This document shows positions 33,141-42,900 of a stretch of 45,358 nucleotides of DNA, piece by piece. The position numbers and the translations under genes are program-made. Origin of the DNA: Phycisphaerales bacterium UBA1845 (GTDB lineage: Bacteria > Planctomycetota > Phycisphaerae > UBA1845). Location: positions 1 to 45,358 of the forward strand of contig DDIR01000041.1 in assembly GCA_002338715.1 (NCBI GenBank), read 5' to 3'. The notes under the pieces were generated by a model, which was given only the letters and a program-made list of their open reading frames with translations, was not told the origin of the DNA and did no database searches. How positions within the stretch are numbered: position 1 is the stretch's first letter; each line of letters begins with the position of its first letter.

Positions 33141-35714
33141 TCACTCTGCGGTGGCGGAATCAGCCGCATGCATTGAGGACGCGATGAGTTCCTTGATTGT
33201 CAGGTGCGGGAATCGCCGATCGAAGTTAAGTTTCTCCGCGAGATTGAGGTAACGCTCACGATACTCCGGCTGCTGCTTGGCCATTGCAACGAGTACAACC
33301 GCCTTCCAGCTCGGCACAATTCTCGTGTTCAAAACGTCCTCCGGATCGGGTGTCACATCGCCATAGAGCCAGTCCGCAACTTGCTTCATATCCGGACCTT
33401 GTTTTTGCAACTGGCCCTTCGCGAAATCCTTCAGTCGATTGGCTGTTGCGAGGTCACCGGCATCTTCGAGCATAACCCCAAGCATGATTGCGTGGCTTGT
33501 TTCCATTCTTTCGCTGGCCATGAGAAGACCTGCGGCCGCCTGCAAGTCTCCTTTCATCACCGCCCTCGCAAAGTCCATCGCCGGTTCTTCGATGGGCTCG
33601 CTTGCCTTGATCGCCTGCTCGATGTTTCCATCTACGTACGCGGCGATGTAGTCGGAATTCGCTTGCAACAACTTGGCCGATTCCGGATCGTCGCGATACA
33701 TTGACTGACCAAGTAGTTTCTTCACATGGGAGTCAAGTTCTAAGCGCCCTCCTTTGCGGTACGCCATATAAACATCTTCGTAAGGCGCGTCGATCAGCCA
33801 GGGATCAAGCATGGAGTAAATTTTCATTGCATCATCAAACCGCTCCGCCGCAACAAGTATCATCATTTGATAATACAACAGCGGCTGATTGCCAGGCGCA
33901 AGCTTGACCGCCTTCTCATAAAGCTCGGTTCCCTGTTGAAAATCTCCCATCGTGAAATGGCGGTAGCCCAAAGCGCCAATGGCCTGAGGACTTGGCGGAT
34001 CGCAGGATGCTGCTTTCTCGATCAGGCGATAGGACTCGTCGTCGTCAACGGTGATACGCCCCAGCAGGTAAATGCGGTCAGGGTCCTCGGGGGCTTCTGC
34101 AAGCAGGTTTCGGTACTCACCGACCAGGTCAACGTCTGGATGGATACGTTCCATCGCGTTTTGATAGTTTCGATGGGCATCGATGCATATGGGGCGAATC
34201 GTGGTCAGCTTTTGGAGCAGTGACATGCTCTGTTCAGTGGGAAGCAACCGCAGCGCGCTGCCGAACGCCGAGACGTTTTCGGGTTCGAGCAGTGCTTTCT
34301 GGCTGATGAATTCCTGAGCCAGCTTGGGATTGGCGTCCCGATACAACATCATCGCAACAGCCGGCGCGCCCAACGCGTTGAAGATGTCGATGCGAGTCTT
34401 GTGAACGGGATTTCCGCTGGGCAGTTCGACGGTTTCCGGGAATTCTTCGAATGGATAGTCGATCCCCGAGTAGACGCGGTGAAACTCGCCCGCGTGCAGC
34501 TTGTAGTCGTAGTCCGAATCCTCGTCGCCGCGCTCCGTGTATTCGATTTCTTCCCACAGAATCACGCCCGCACGGTCGGGATTGATCACATGGACATCGT
34601 TGTCGAACAACCGCGCAAAAAATGTCGATCCGATGTGGAACGTCTGGTCAGGAATTGGCACAACGGTATTTTCGACGGATACCGTAACCTCACCCTCAGC
34701 CACTTCGACAACGGAATGACTTTGCGGCGGAAGCGCGTGGGAATTGCCATTGACGGAAACGTTGTATGGCGTCGACAAACCGTTGACCACATGAACCTTA
34801 CGATGTGATGCGGCGTTCCAGGAGGAGAACGCAAACAAGCCCATACCGCCAAAGACAACGAGTGCCGCGATCGCCACTGGAACCAGTCCGCTGCTCTTTC
34901 GTCCCTGAGATTTGAGGGCTTTGGGCGGTGCGAGAAGTTTGGGCTTTAGCTTTTTGTCGCTTCCGTGGTATTTGGTAGCGATCTTTCGCAGGCGTTTGTA
35001 GTCCTTGTCACTTTCCAATTGCGGAAGCACTCTGATCGTTTCGTCGAGCACTGTTTGGGCGGCATCATGCATCCCCCATGTCTGATAGGACTCCGCGATC
35101 AACAGCGCCAATCCCCCACGCATCTCCGACTCTTCCTGAAGGTCGTGGGCGATCAACTCCCAGGCTTCGTCCGGTCGCGACTGGTACAGGAGATTGCGCG
35201 CGAGCGCGTTGCGGATCTCCGGATCATCCTTGACGGCGAGCGATGCGCGAAACGCCGACTCTGCCGACTCGTACCTTGAAAAATAGGCGTGCGTTCCGCC
35301 AATCAGATTTTGCATATCAGCATCGTTTGCAAATGCCGATGAGGCGATGGCAGACACTTCATCAAGAGCCTGTCCATCCTGGCATGCAACGCAGAGTTGC
35401 AACGCCTCGATCGCTTTGTCACGATCATTGGGCGATGACCTGTACGAGTCGATGGCCTCCGGCAAACTGACGTTCTTTAATTTCAACCAATCTTTGTACT
35501 TGATAACACGATGACGCTTGCAGGAAGGACACTGTTCGAGAATACGCTTGCGACCGAGCGGAAACACGGGAACGAAGAATACAACGATGAAGGTGCGCGT
35601 GTCGAATGACAGCAGTTCGCCCGATCGGCCGCACGCCTCACACACGCCCTTCAAACCGTGGATATCACTCTTGCCCCAATACCAGGTACCGATTCCGTTA
35701 ACGACGTATGGCAT
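33141..35714 (-). CDS. Zinc-ribbon / TPR membrane protein (planctomycete type)
   Basis: The protein has 857 residues from ATG 35714. I chose this start because 'MPYVVNGIGTWYWGK' is the usual beginning of this family; an upstream ATG at 35732 adds six residues. A zinc ribbon follows (C25-x2-C28 and C62-x2-C65) around a hydrophobic hairpin (FIVVFFVPVFPLG). Cytoplasmic TPR-like repeats lie at ~90-240. A membrane helix is at ~278-300 (LVPVAIAALVVFGGMGLFAF). Outside it is a beta domain ('VHVVNGLSTPYNVSVNGNSHALPPQSH') and a long second set of TPR-like repeats (~430-857; 'GYRHFTMGDFQQGTELYEKAVKLAPGN'). The role is not known; such proteins probably act as membrane scaffolds. No close neighbour suggests an operon. 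Confidence 0.88.
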   Translation of the reverse strand: MPYVVNGIGTWYWGKSDIHGLKGVCEACGRSGELLSFDTRTFIVVFFVPVFPLGRKRILEQCPSCKRHRVIKYKDWLKLKNVSLPEAIDSYRSSPNDRDKAIEALQLCVACQDGQALDEVSAIASSAFANDADMQNLIGGTHAYFSRYESAESAFRASLAVKDDPEIRNALARNLLYQSRPDEAWELIAHDLQEESEMRGGLALLIAESYQTWGMHDAAQTVLDETIRVLPQLESDKDYKRLRKIATKYHGSDKKLKPKLLAPPKALKSQGRKSSGLVPVAIAALVVFGGMGLFAFSSWNAASHRKVHVVNGLSTPYNVSVNGNSHALPPQSHSVVEVAEGEVTVSVENTVVPIPDQTFHIGSTFFARLFDNDVHVINPDRAGVILWEEIEYTERGDEDSDYDYKLHAGEFHRVYSGIDYPFEEFPETVELPSGNPVHKTRIDIFNALGAPAVAMMLYRDANPKLAQEFISQKALLEPENVSAFGSALRLLPTEQSMSLLQKLTTIRPICIDAHRNYQNAMERIHPDVDLVGEYRNLLAEAPEDPDRIYLLGRITVDDDESYRLIEKAASCDPPSPQAIGALGYRHFTMGDFQQGTELYEKAVKLAPGNQPLLYYQMMILVAAERFDDAMKIYSMLDPWLIDAPYEDVYMAYRKGGRLELDSHVKKLLGQSMYRDDPESAKLLQANSDYIAAYVDGNIEQAIKASEPIEEPAMDFARAVMKGDLQAAAGLLMASERMETSHAIMLGVMLEDAGDLATANRLKDFAKGQLQKQGPDMKQVADWLYGDVTPDPEDVLNTRIVPSWKAVVLVAMAKQQPEYRERYLNLAEKLNFDRRFPHLTIKELIASSMHAADSATAE

Positions 35715-36426
35715 AATTGTTCTCGCGTGCAACTGTTACCTGAACAGAATTGACTGAGCCTGTCAGTAGAATAATTGCCCATGAGTCACCATGTAAAGAG
35801 TCGCTGGATGCACATGTGAATTTTGTTGGTGCGGTTGAATGAGAGCAGCTCTTGGGCTTGGATTTGATATTCGCCAGACCGTATGATTCGAGCGCATGTG
35901 CAGGCAAACGATCGAAGGGCCGCAATCCGCTACGCAGGCAAATCATTCATCCAAACCCGGATCATGGTTGCAAGTGATAGTCGCAATGGAAGCGATCAAC
36001 GAATGCGCAATCGAGAGACAATGGTCAAATTTCGTGAGTCCGTTCGACTCGCCTGGGCGCATCAGGAGGACAAGCAGCGACCACTTGCAATCCGGTTCAA
36101 AGCCAGCCCCAGACACCTCCCAAAGCACGCATTTCGGCGTGTCCTGGCCAGGCGGCCTCACGACACCATCGCGGCCTTGGTAAACGGACAGCGGGGGTAT
36201 TCTCCTCAACTGCAATGTCCGCCCCATTTTGCGGTTCCACATGCAGAAAATGCGATTTTGGGCAGTAGTTTCAACTGAAAGCGTATTGTTTTCTGGCGAA
36301 CCGAACGGCAGCGTTTAATGATCTTGGATAAACATCTCGCAATTCGGCGATATTTGGGGCCGATCCCAAGGTGGCCTAATCTGGATTTGCGTCAAGACCG
36401 ATTGACTCCATGGAGACGCATAACAG
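35715..36426. other. Intergenic gap upstream of the PilZ gene
   Basis: These 712 bases separate two divergent genes and should contain both promoters. Frames of 95-131 codons on both strands between 35883 and 36278 overlap one another and have no domain, signal peptide or ribosome site. I do not call them. Confidence 0.45.
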
Positions 36427-37209
36427 ATGCCATTTAACAGAGTCGAAAATCGAAAATACCTCGATACGCTTCGAATGACCGACAGCGAACTTGCCGTCGT
36501 CGTGTCTGAAGAACTCTGTCGCAACTCCACCGAACGCCGACACATTCGCCGCCCCACGAACTTCATGCGGATGACCATTGATATCACGCAACCCGGGGGA
36601 ACCACCGGAAAATTCATCGTCCGCTCCTACGATCTCAGTGAGGGCGGCGTCGGATTCTTCACCGGCAATTATGTTCACGGGGCCACCCGGTGCAGGCTTG
36701 GCATCACGACAATCGATGGAGAGTCATTGAGCATAGACGGGACGATTGCCCACTGCAGGAATGTCTGGGGACACGTCCATTTTGCCGGCGTCCAGTTTGA
36801 TTCACCAATCGACCTAAGTTGGTTTGAGCCCGAAACTGCGACCAATGCGAAGAATCTTGAAACCGAAACAGAGATAAAGGAGAGCAAACAGGACCCCGAC
36901 CTTGATCCTGCATCTTTGACTGAAATCCGTGCCGCGATCAACGAATTGGTTGGCATGTTGCCTCTCGAACAGCAGTCCGATGAAGTTCGGGCCTGCCTAA
37001 CCCGCCTCGACGCGTTGGTGAACTCCCAAGAATCAGACGCAAGGAAAGCCATTGAGCACTCTGGCGAAGAAGCGAACGTGAAGGACCAAATCGTCAAAAC
37101 GGACGAAAGCGCGCCTGTCGCGATGGTCATTCCCGCCCCATTGGACAAACCCGTCCCCCCACCGATTGCCCAGACCGGAATTGCCGCGTCCGAAAGAGCC
37201 AGCATCTGA
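36427..37209 (+). CDS. PilZ-domain protein (probable c-di-GMP effector)
   Basis: The protein has 260 residues. The PilZ domain at ~35-140 carries both ligand motifs: RRHIR (RxxxR) and DLSEGG (DxSxxG), followed by 'VGFFTG'. It therefore probably binds c-di-GMP. The end of the domain, 'HFAGVQFDSPIDLSWF', closely matches 'HAIAVEFDSPIDPAIY' in the PilZ-REC protein at 21441, so the two domains are paralogous. The C-terminal ~120 residues are acidic, helical and then Pro-rich (IPAPLDKPVPPPIAQ). This region has no recognised domain and may mediate protein contact. The ATG at 36427 has GGAG ~10 bases upstream. It stands alone on its strand with no operon partner. Confidence 0.9.
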   Translation: MPFNRVENRKYLDTLRMTDSELAVVVSEELCRNSTERRHIRRPTNFMRMTIDITQPGGTTGKFIVRSYDLSEGGVGFFTGNYVHGATRCRLGITTIDGESLSIDGTIAHCRNVWGHVHFAGVQFDSPIDLSWFEPETATNAKNLETETEIKESKQDPDLDPASLTEIRAAINELVGMLPLEQQSDEVRACLTRLDALVNSQESDARKAIEHSGEEANVKDQIVKTDESAPVAMVIPAPLDKPVPPPIAQTGIAASERASI

Positions 37210-37522
37210 CCGGACGTTCCCGCTTTAAATCCCAGTCCCAATCGTAGTCAGATCCAGATCCTGTGGTTTCGACACGAGCAAATTCGGAACACTTTGAAGG
37301 TGGGCGTCGCATATTCGAGCCGCATTGGCCGGATTTCATGACGTCTCCAGATTCCGACTCACTTGTTCGCCCCGAACCAAATCGAATCGGCAGATTACGC
37401 GGCCATAATCAAATCCGTTGGCTTTGATTGCAGGATTTTTCATATAATGGCCGTCATGATGTCGCTCCGCTGAATCGATGCGAGATGCGTCTGGGGAAAG
37501 TGCACATTCCTGGAGATCAATG
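37210..37522. other. Intergenic gap upstream of the carboxypeptidase gene
   Basis: These 313 bases hold the promoter region of the M14 peptidase gene. No hairpin with a T run ends the PilZ gene, and I see no small gene. Confidence 0.45.
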
Positions 37523-39820
37523 ATGACCAAGTTAATCTGTTGGATCGCTGCTACCGTGGTCGCCCTTACAGCATTTCCAAGTGCCACACGAGCAGCCGCT
37601 CCCTTGAAATACGCCGATCACCTTCTCGTTCACGTTCGCGATGTATCGCAAAATCAACTTCGCGCCGTCGAAGCCAGCGGCGCCGTCTTGTTGGATTGCG
37701 TGCCTGCGCCCGGTGACATTGACGTCGTGGCCAGCCCAGCGCAACTCGACGCATTGCGGGCGATGGGATTGACCTTTGACATCAAGCACGAGAATGTGCA
37801 GGCTCTTATCGATGCCGAGCGGCAACCAAGTCCGTTGCGCGGTGGCGATCCGTACGACGACTTCTTTCTGGATTACCACGAATACGACAACGGAACCGGC
37901 AGCATCGTCTGGTTCATGAACGAGCTGGTCACACGATATCCAAACCTTGCATCGGTGATCAACATCGGCACCAGCGGCGAAGGACGAACCATCTGGGCGC
38001 TCCGCCTCGCCAATGATGCGGTCGCGGGAAACAAACCCGGTGCGTTGTATTTCTCGTGCGTCCACGCCCGCGAATGGATCACCACAACGACGCCGACATT
38101 CTTCGCCAAGCACGTGCTCGAAAACTATGGTACCGATCCGGTCATCACCGACATGGTCGACAAGACCGAGATATTCCTCGTGCCGGTTTCCAATCCGGAC
38201 GGTTTCGCCTTCACCTGGAGCGATGACCGCCTGTGGCGAAAGACCCGCACGATCAACTCAAATGGCACGATCGGTGTGGATATCAACCGCAACTGGAGCG
38301 AGGCCTGGGGACTTGATGACGACGGGTCCAGCGGCAGCCCGAGTAGCGCTGTCTATCGGGGCCCATTTCCTTTCTCCGAATCCGAAACTGTCGCACTGCG
38401 TGACATGCTGCTGAATCACCCGAATATTCGCACCATGCTCGACATCCACAGTTTCTCGCAGCTCATTCTCTGGCCCTGGGGTTACACACCCGATCTTTGC
38501 CCGGACGATCCCCTCTTCAGGGAGCACGGTTTCGCAATGCGCGACATCATCTTCGACGTGCATGGCACCCAATACGTCGCCGGACCGACCTATGACACGA
38601 TCTATCCGGTCAACGGTGACTCGCTCGATTGGGCGTACGCGCAACTTGGGCTGCTTGCATTCAGCTTTGAATTGCGACCGGAATCGGGCCCATTCGGTTC
38701 AGGATTCATTCTGGACCCTGACGAGATCATCCCCAACAACGAAGAGATTGTCCCCGCCCTCTTGTATCAGACGAACACCGACTTCGTGCGATCACCCGTT
38801 ATCATCAAGCTCGAATCGGAAATCCCCGAAGTGATCAGCCCCGGTTCAGACTTGCCGATCCAGCTTTCGATCACATCGCAATTCGAAGACTTCACGCCGG
38901 GTTCGGCACGCATGTATTACCGCTATGACCCCAATGGCCCATACAACGAAGTCCCACTAACGCAAATCAGCAGCAACGGCTTTGAAACAACATTGCCCGC
39001 GACGAACTGCTCTTCGGTGCCTGAGTTTTATTTTGCAGCCGACAGCGATCAGGGTTCTCTTTCAACACTGCCCAGGCCAGCCGCCTCAGGACCATTCAAT
39101 CCACCGGTAGCCGTTGGCATATTCTTTGAAGAAAACTTCGACACCGACCCGGGCTGGACGACCGAAGGCGATTGGGCATGGGGAACGCCCACGGGTGGCG
39201 GAACGTTTAACGGTGATCCAACCAGCGGATACACCGGCAGCAATGTGTACGGCTACAACCTTTCAGGCAACTACGCCAATGGCCTGCCTGCGACCTACCT
39301 GACGTCAACGCCAATCGATTGCTCAGGTGAGTTCGGTGTCGAGTTGCGATTCTGGCGATGGCTCGGTGTCGAATCGGCGTTTGGGTTTGACGATGCGACC
39401 ATTTCAGTGAGCAACGATGGCAGCAACTGGACGCAGTTGTACAGTGCAGCCGCCGACCACATCGCTGATAACGGTTTTGAAACCGACACCGAATGGACCT
39501 ATCAATCGTTCGACATTTCCACCGTCGCCGATAATCAATCAACCGTCTATCTTCGCTGGGGCATGGGTCCGACCGACGGCTCGAACGCGCTTCCGGGTTG
39601 GAACATCGACGACGTCGTCTTGTTCGCACATGGATGCGTTGCGACCAAGGGCGATTACAACGGCGATTCATCGGTCGATGAAGGCGACGCGATCGCGTTT
39701 GAAGACTGCGTGCGAGGACCGGCAGAAGCAACGCCTCCGGGTTGTACCATTCTCGACTTTGATGATGACAATCACGTGGACCTGACGGACTTCGCCGAAT
39801 TCCAGTCGGCCGCTCAATAG
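37523..39820 (+). CDS. Secreted M14 zinc carboxypeptidase with dockerin-like tail
   Basis: The protein has 765 residues from ATG 37523 (GGAG 7 bases upstream; an adjacent ATG at 37520 is also possible). The signal peptide ends TRA-AAP. A prodomain (~25-110) is followed by the M14 catalytic domain (~115-425). All the key residues are present: HAREW (zinc ligands H181 and E184), DINRNW (substrate-binding Asn-Arg), DIHSFSQ (zinc ligand H309) and FELRPESG (catalytic E383). A beta domain follows, then a MAM/jelly-roll-like module (~532-695; 'DPGWTTEGDWAWG', 'WLGVESAF', 'WNIDDVVLF') homologous to one in the convergent protease. The last ~60 residues are dockerin-like. It trims C-terminal residues from peptides outside the cell. 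Confidence 0.96.
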   Translation: MTKLICWIAATVVALTAFPSATRAAAPLKYADHLLVHVRDVSQNQLRAVEASGAVLLDCVPAPGDIDVVASPAQLDALRAMGLTFDIKHENVQALIDAERQPSPLRGGDPYDDFFLDYHEYDNGTGSIVWFMNELVTRYPNLASVINIGTSGEGRTIWALRLANDAVAGNKPGALYFSCVHAREWITTTTPTFFAKHVLENYGTDPVITDMVDKTEIFLVPVSNPDGFAFTWSDDRLWRKTRTINSNGTIGVDINRNWSEAWGLDDDGSSGSPSSAVYRGPFPFSESETVALRDMLLNHPNIRTMLDIHSFSQLILWPWGYTPDLCPDDPLFREHGFAMRDIIFDVHGTQYVAGPTYDTIYPVNGDSLDWAYAQLGLLAFSFELRPESGPFGSGFILDPDEIIPNNEEIVPALLYQTNTDFVRSPVIIKLESEIPEVISPGSDLPIQLSITSQFEDFTPGSARMYYRYDPNGPYNEVPLTQISSNGFETTLPATNCSSVPEFYFAADSDQGSLSTLPRPAASGPFNPPVAVGIFFEENFDTDPGWTTEGDWAWGTPTGGGTFNGDPTSGYTGSNVYGYNLSGNYANGLPATYLTSTPIDCSGEFGVELRFWRWLGVESAFGFDDATISVSNDGSNWTQLYSAAADHIADNGFETDTEWTYQSFDISTVADNQSTVYLRWGMGPTDGSNALPGWNIDDVVLFAHGCVATKGDYNGDSSVDEGDAIAFEDCVRGPAEATPPGCTILDFDDDNHVDLTDFAEFQSAAQ

Positions 39821-39851
39821 TTTTACAGCGAACAATCTTGCAACAAAATAA

Positions 39852-39890
39852 GGCGTCCCACCTTTCTGATTCATCGAAAGGTGGGACGCC
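39852..39890. terminator. Bidirectional rho-independent terminator
   Basis: A perfect 15-bp stem (39852-39866 with 39876-39890) with a 9-base loop lies between two convergent genes. GTTTTCT follows on the plus strand and TTATTTTGTTG on the minus strand, so it can end both transcripts. Confidence 0.93.
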
Positions 39891-39922
39891 GTTTTCTAAT
39901 GCGGCGGTTGGAAGGCCCCGCC

Positions 39923-42900
39923 CTATGACGGGCCGGTGAACACCTTGGCGAACTCCGCGAAGTCGGTCAGATCGACATCGCCATCCATATCAAAGTCAAA
40001 CGCATTGAGGCAATTGATTGCGGCCATCGGCGCGGGCGGAGTCGGCGTCGAATTCGGTCCGGCAAGGCACGCAGCAAATGCCCGCATGTCCGCATTGTCC
40101 ACGTCGCCATCGGTGTCAATATCACCAAGGCTAGCGATGACATCGCCGAAAATCTCAACGTCATCGATGCTCCATCCTTCAAACTCACCGGAGCCGTCCG
40201 TCTCACCCATGACCCAGCGAATCTGAACGGCTGACTCGTGGTCGGCGAGCGACGCAATGTCGATGGTCTGCGGAACCCAAGCACGGTCAAAGATTCCGGC
40301 AACGACAGTGTGCTCCCAGATCACATTCCAATCGACGCCATTGATGGAAAGTTCAATCGCCGCATGATCAAAGAAACTGCTCTCAACACCGAGCCATCGT
40401 TCGAAGCGCAGTTCCGCATTCTCCACGATCGACAGGTCAAGAGGCGTGGTGGTCAAATGCGTTGGCGGCAGATTGCTTTCGTATTTTCCAGCAAGGTTGT
40501 ATCCATAGACATTCGTTCCCGTCACACCCGACACCGGATCGAAGTCAATTCCTTGCGGAACGCCAAATGCCCAAAGCCCTTCCGTCGCCCAACCTGGATC
40601 AACGTCCATCGGGAAGCTGAACACCGGCAGTTCGCCACCTACTTGCAGCGAAATGGTTCCAAGGGTTGATTCCAACGCCCCATCATTCGCACGGAATGTC
40701 AATTGATCGGAACCTTCAAACCCAAGTGGCGGTGCATAAAGCACTTCGTTACCGCCACCAACCAGCACGTATGGAAGCGATTCTTCCGTGATCAAGGACA
40801 GGTCGCCAAGATCATATAGTTCCCCGTGGCTCGGAAGCGAATAGATGACGAAATCCAGTGCATCTTCGTTCGGATCACTTGCCATGAGGGACATCTCTGC
40901 CCAACCGAATCGCCGCACCAAGACCTTTTGGCTCGTCGCCGTGGGTGCGTCCGGGTGATAGACCAAAACGTCGTCAACGAACCAGTCGTCTCCGGAATTG
41001 CTCGACACGCGGAACCGCAACTGGAAGTTTCCATGCAGCGATTCGGTCGGAAGCAATTCATCGGCGACTTCAAAATCAGTCATGTCCGGACCGTCACCAA
41101 GATGTTGCGCGAGGACCTGCCACGCGCCATTCGTGTCGAAGTATTCAACGAACAGATCGTCGCCGGCTTCCGGGCTGTTGCCACCACCCGTGCGCTCCCA
41201 CGCGTATCGCAAGCGAATGCCTGTGTAGCCTTCCAGATTGATCGGGAACGACGTGATGGCATCGCCGGCCGTCGAGTTTCCATTGAGTCGGGCGGCATTG
41301 GGCGGGCTTGGTTCGTTGATACCCGTTCCGTCGATCGACGCCCCCAGGATGTCGCCCCAGTTGAGCGGGTTGAAAACGAAGTCGGGGAAAGTGTCTTCAA
41401 ACGGGAGCTCAATGAGCGGCTGCACGTCGACGGTGATTGACGCGACGAATGAATCGTAGGTGCCGTCATTGACCTTGAATGTGAACGAATCGGCACCGAG
41501 GAACAGACCGTTGCGTTGATAGCGCACAATATTCTGATTACCAACCAAGGTGTATGGCAAACCATTGGAATCGATAACCCCGCCATTCGGATCAGACAGT
41601 GTTCCATTTGATGGCAGTGAGACAATCACGTAACTCAACACATCCAGATTGGGGTCCAATCCCTCAAGCGCGATGTCGGTCACGTCATCCTGACGCACTT
41701 CCACCACTGCCGGATTTGCAAACGGCGCATCGCCAATGGTTACCGAAACATTGTCGATGAACCAGTCGTCGATATTGCTCTGGCTGCCTGTACCCGTCGT
41801 GCGGAATCGTGCACGGAAACTGTCGTGCAATGCGCTGGCTGGCAAGAGCACATCTTCGCGCTGGAAACTGGTCATGTCATCACCGTCACCCGCGTACTCG
41901 CGGAGCGGCTGCCAGGTGCCATTCTGATCAAAATAATCGACGCGCAGGTTTTCGCCTGAATCCGGGCTTTCTCCTTCGCCCGTGCGCTCAAACCAGTACA
42001 CCATGCGTGCGTTGCTTAGGCCGCTCAAGTCCACAAGGTGCGTACGAAGTTCGTCACCCCCTGCCGGCGAGCCATTCAATCTTGCAGAGTATGGAATCGA
42101 CGGTTCATTGATACCGTCTTCGTCAATCGTGGCATGCGACACCAACGACCATACGCCGAGGTCGAACTCTGTCGTCGGAAATGGATCGTAAATCGGTACC
42201 TGAAGCACTGGATCGACCTGAATGGTTACCGTTGCTATGTTCGAATCACCTGCATCCGGCGGAGAACCGCCGTCATTGGCTTTGAAGTTAAAGGCGTCAA
42301 TCCCAATGAAGCCGTTGGTCGGCGTATAGGTCAGGGCATTTCCGCCACCCACCAACGCGTAGGGAAGATCGCCCGGCGCAATCAGGTGATTGTCGCCCGC
42401 ATCGCGCAACTCATATACGGGCAGCGACGTGACGATGTAGCTCAACATTCCGGGGACCAGCGGCTCACCGTCGTCCGATGCGAGCAGTTCGATGTCTGCG
42501 GTCCGATCCTCACCAACCACGACCGTGCGACCAGCCGCCGATGGTGCACGCGGTCCACAATCGCTGACATTGGACAGATCCGATTCGAAGAAATCCACCG
42601 GAACCCCAAGGCCTGCCGACAGGCCGACGATGCCATCATTCGCGGCAACGCCAAGCCACGCGAGTTGGATACGCCCGTCATAATACAACTCAACCTGAAA
42701 CGTGTTGTCGTTGTTGGCACCGTCTTCCGAGACATTCAGCCATGTCACGACGAACCGATCGGCGAGTTGCTTGTAGCTGACCGAACCGCCTTCGCTCGGA
42801 TCAAGGTCGTCAAACAGCAGCGACACCCTCGGCTGATCGAAGTGATCTTCAAAAGTCTCAGTGGTATCCGAGTCCCCCGCATCGAACGTAAGATTACCGT

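Noticed and set aside
35883..36278. Overlapping frames of 95-131 codons on both strands before the PilZ gene
   Set aside because: None has domain features, a signal peptide or a ribosome site, and they contradict one another.
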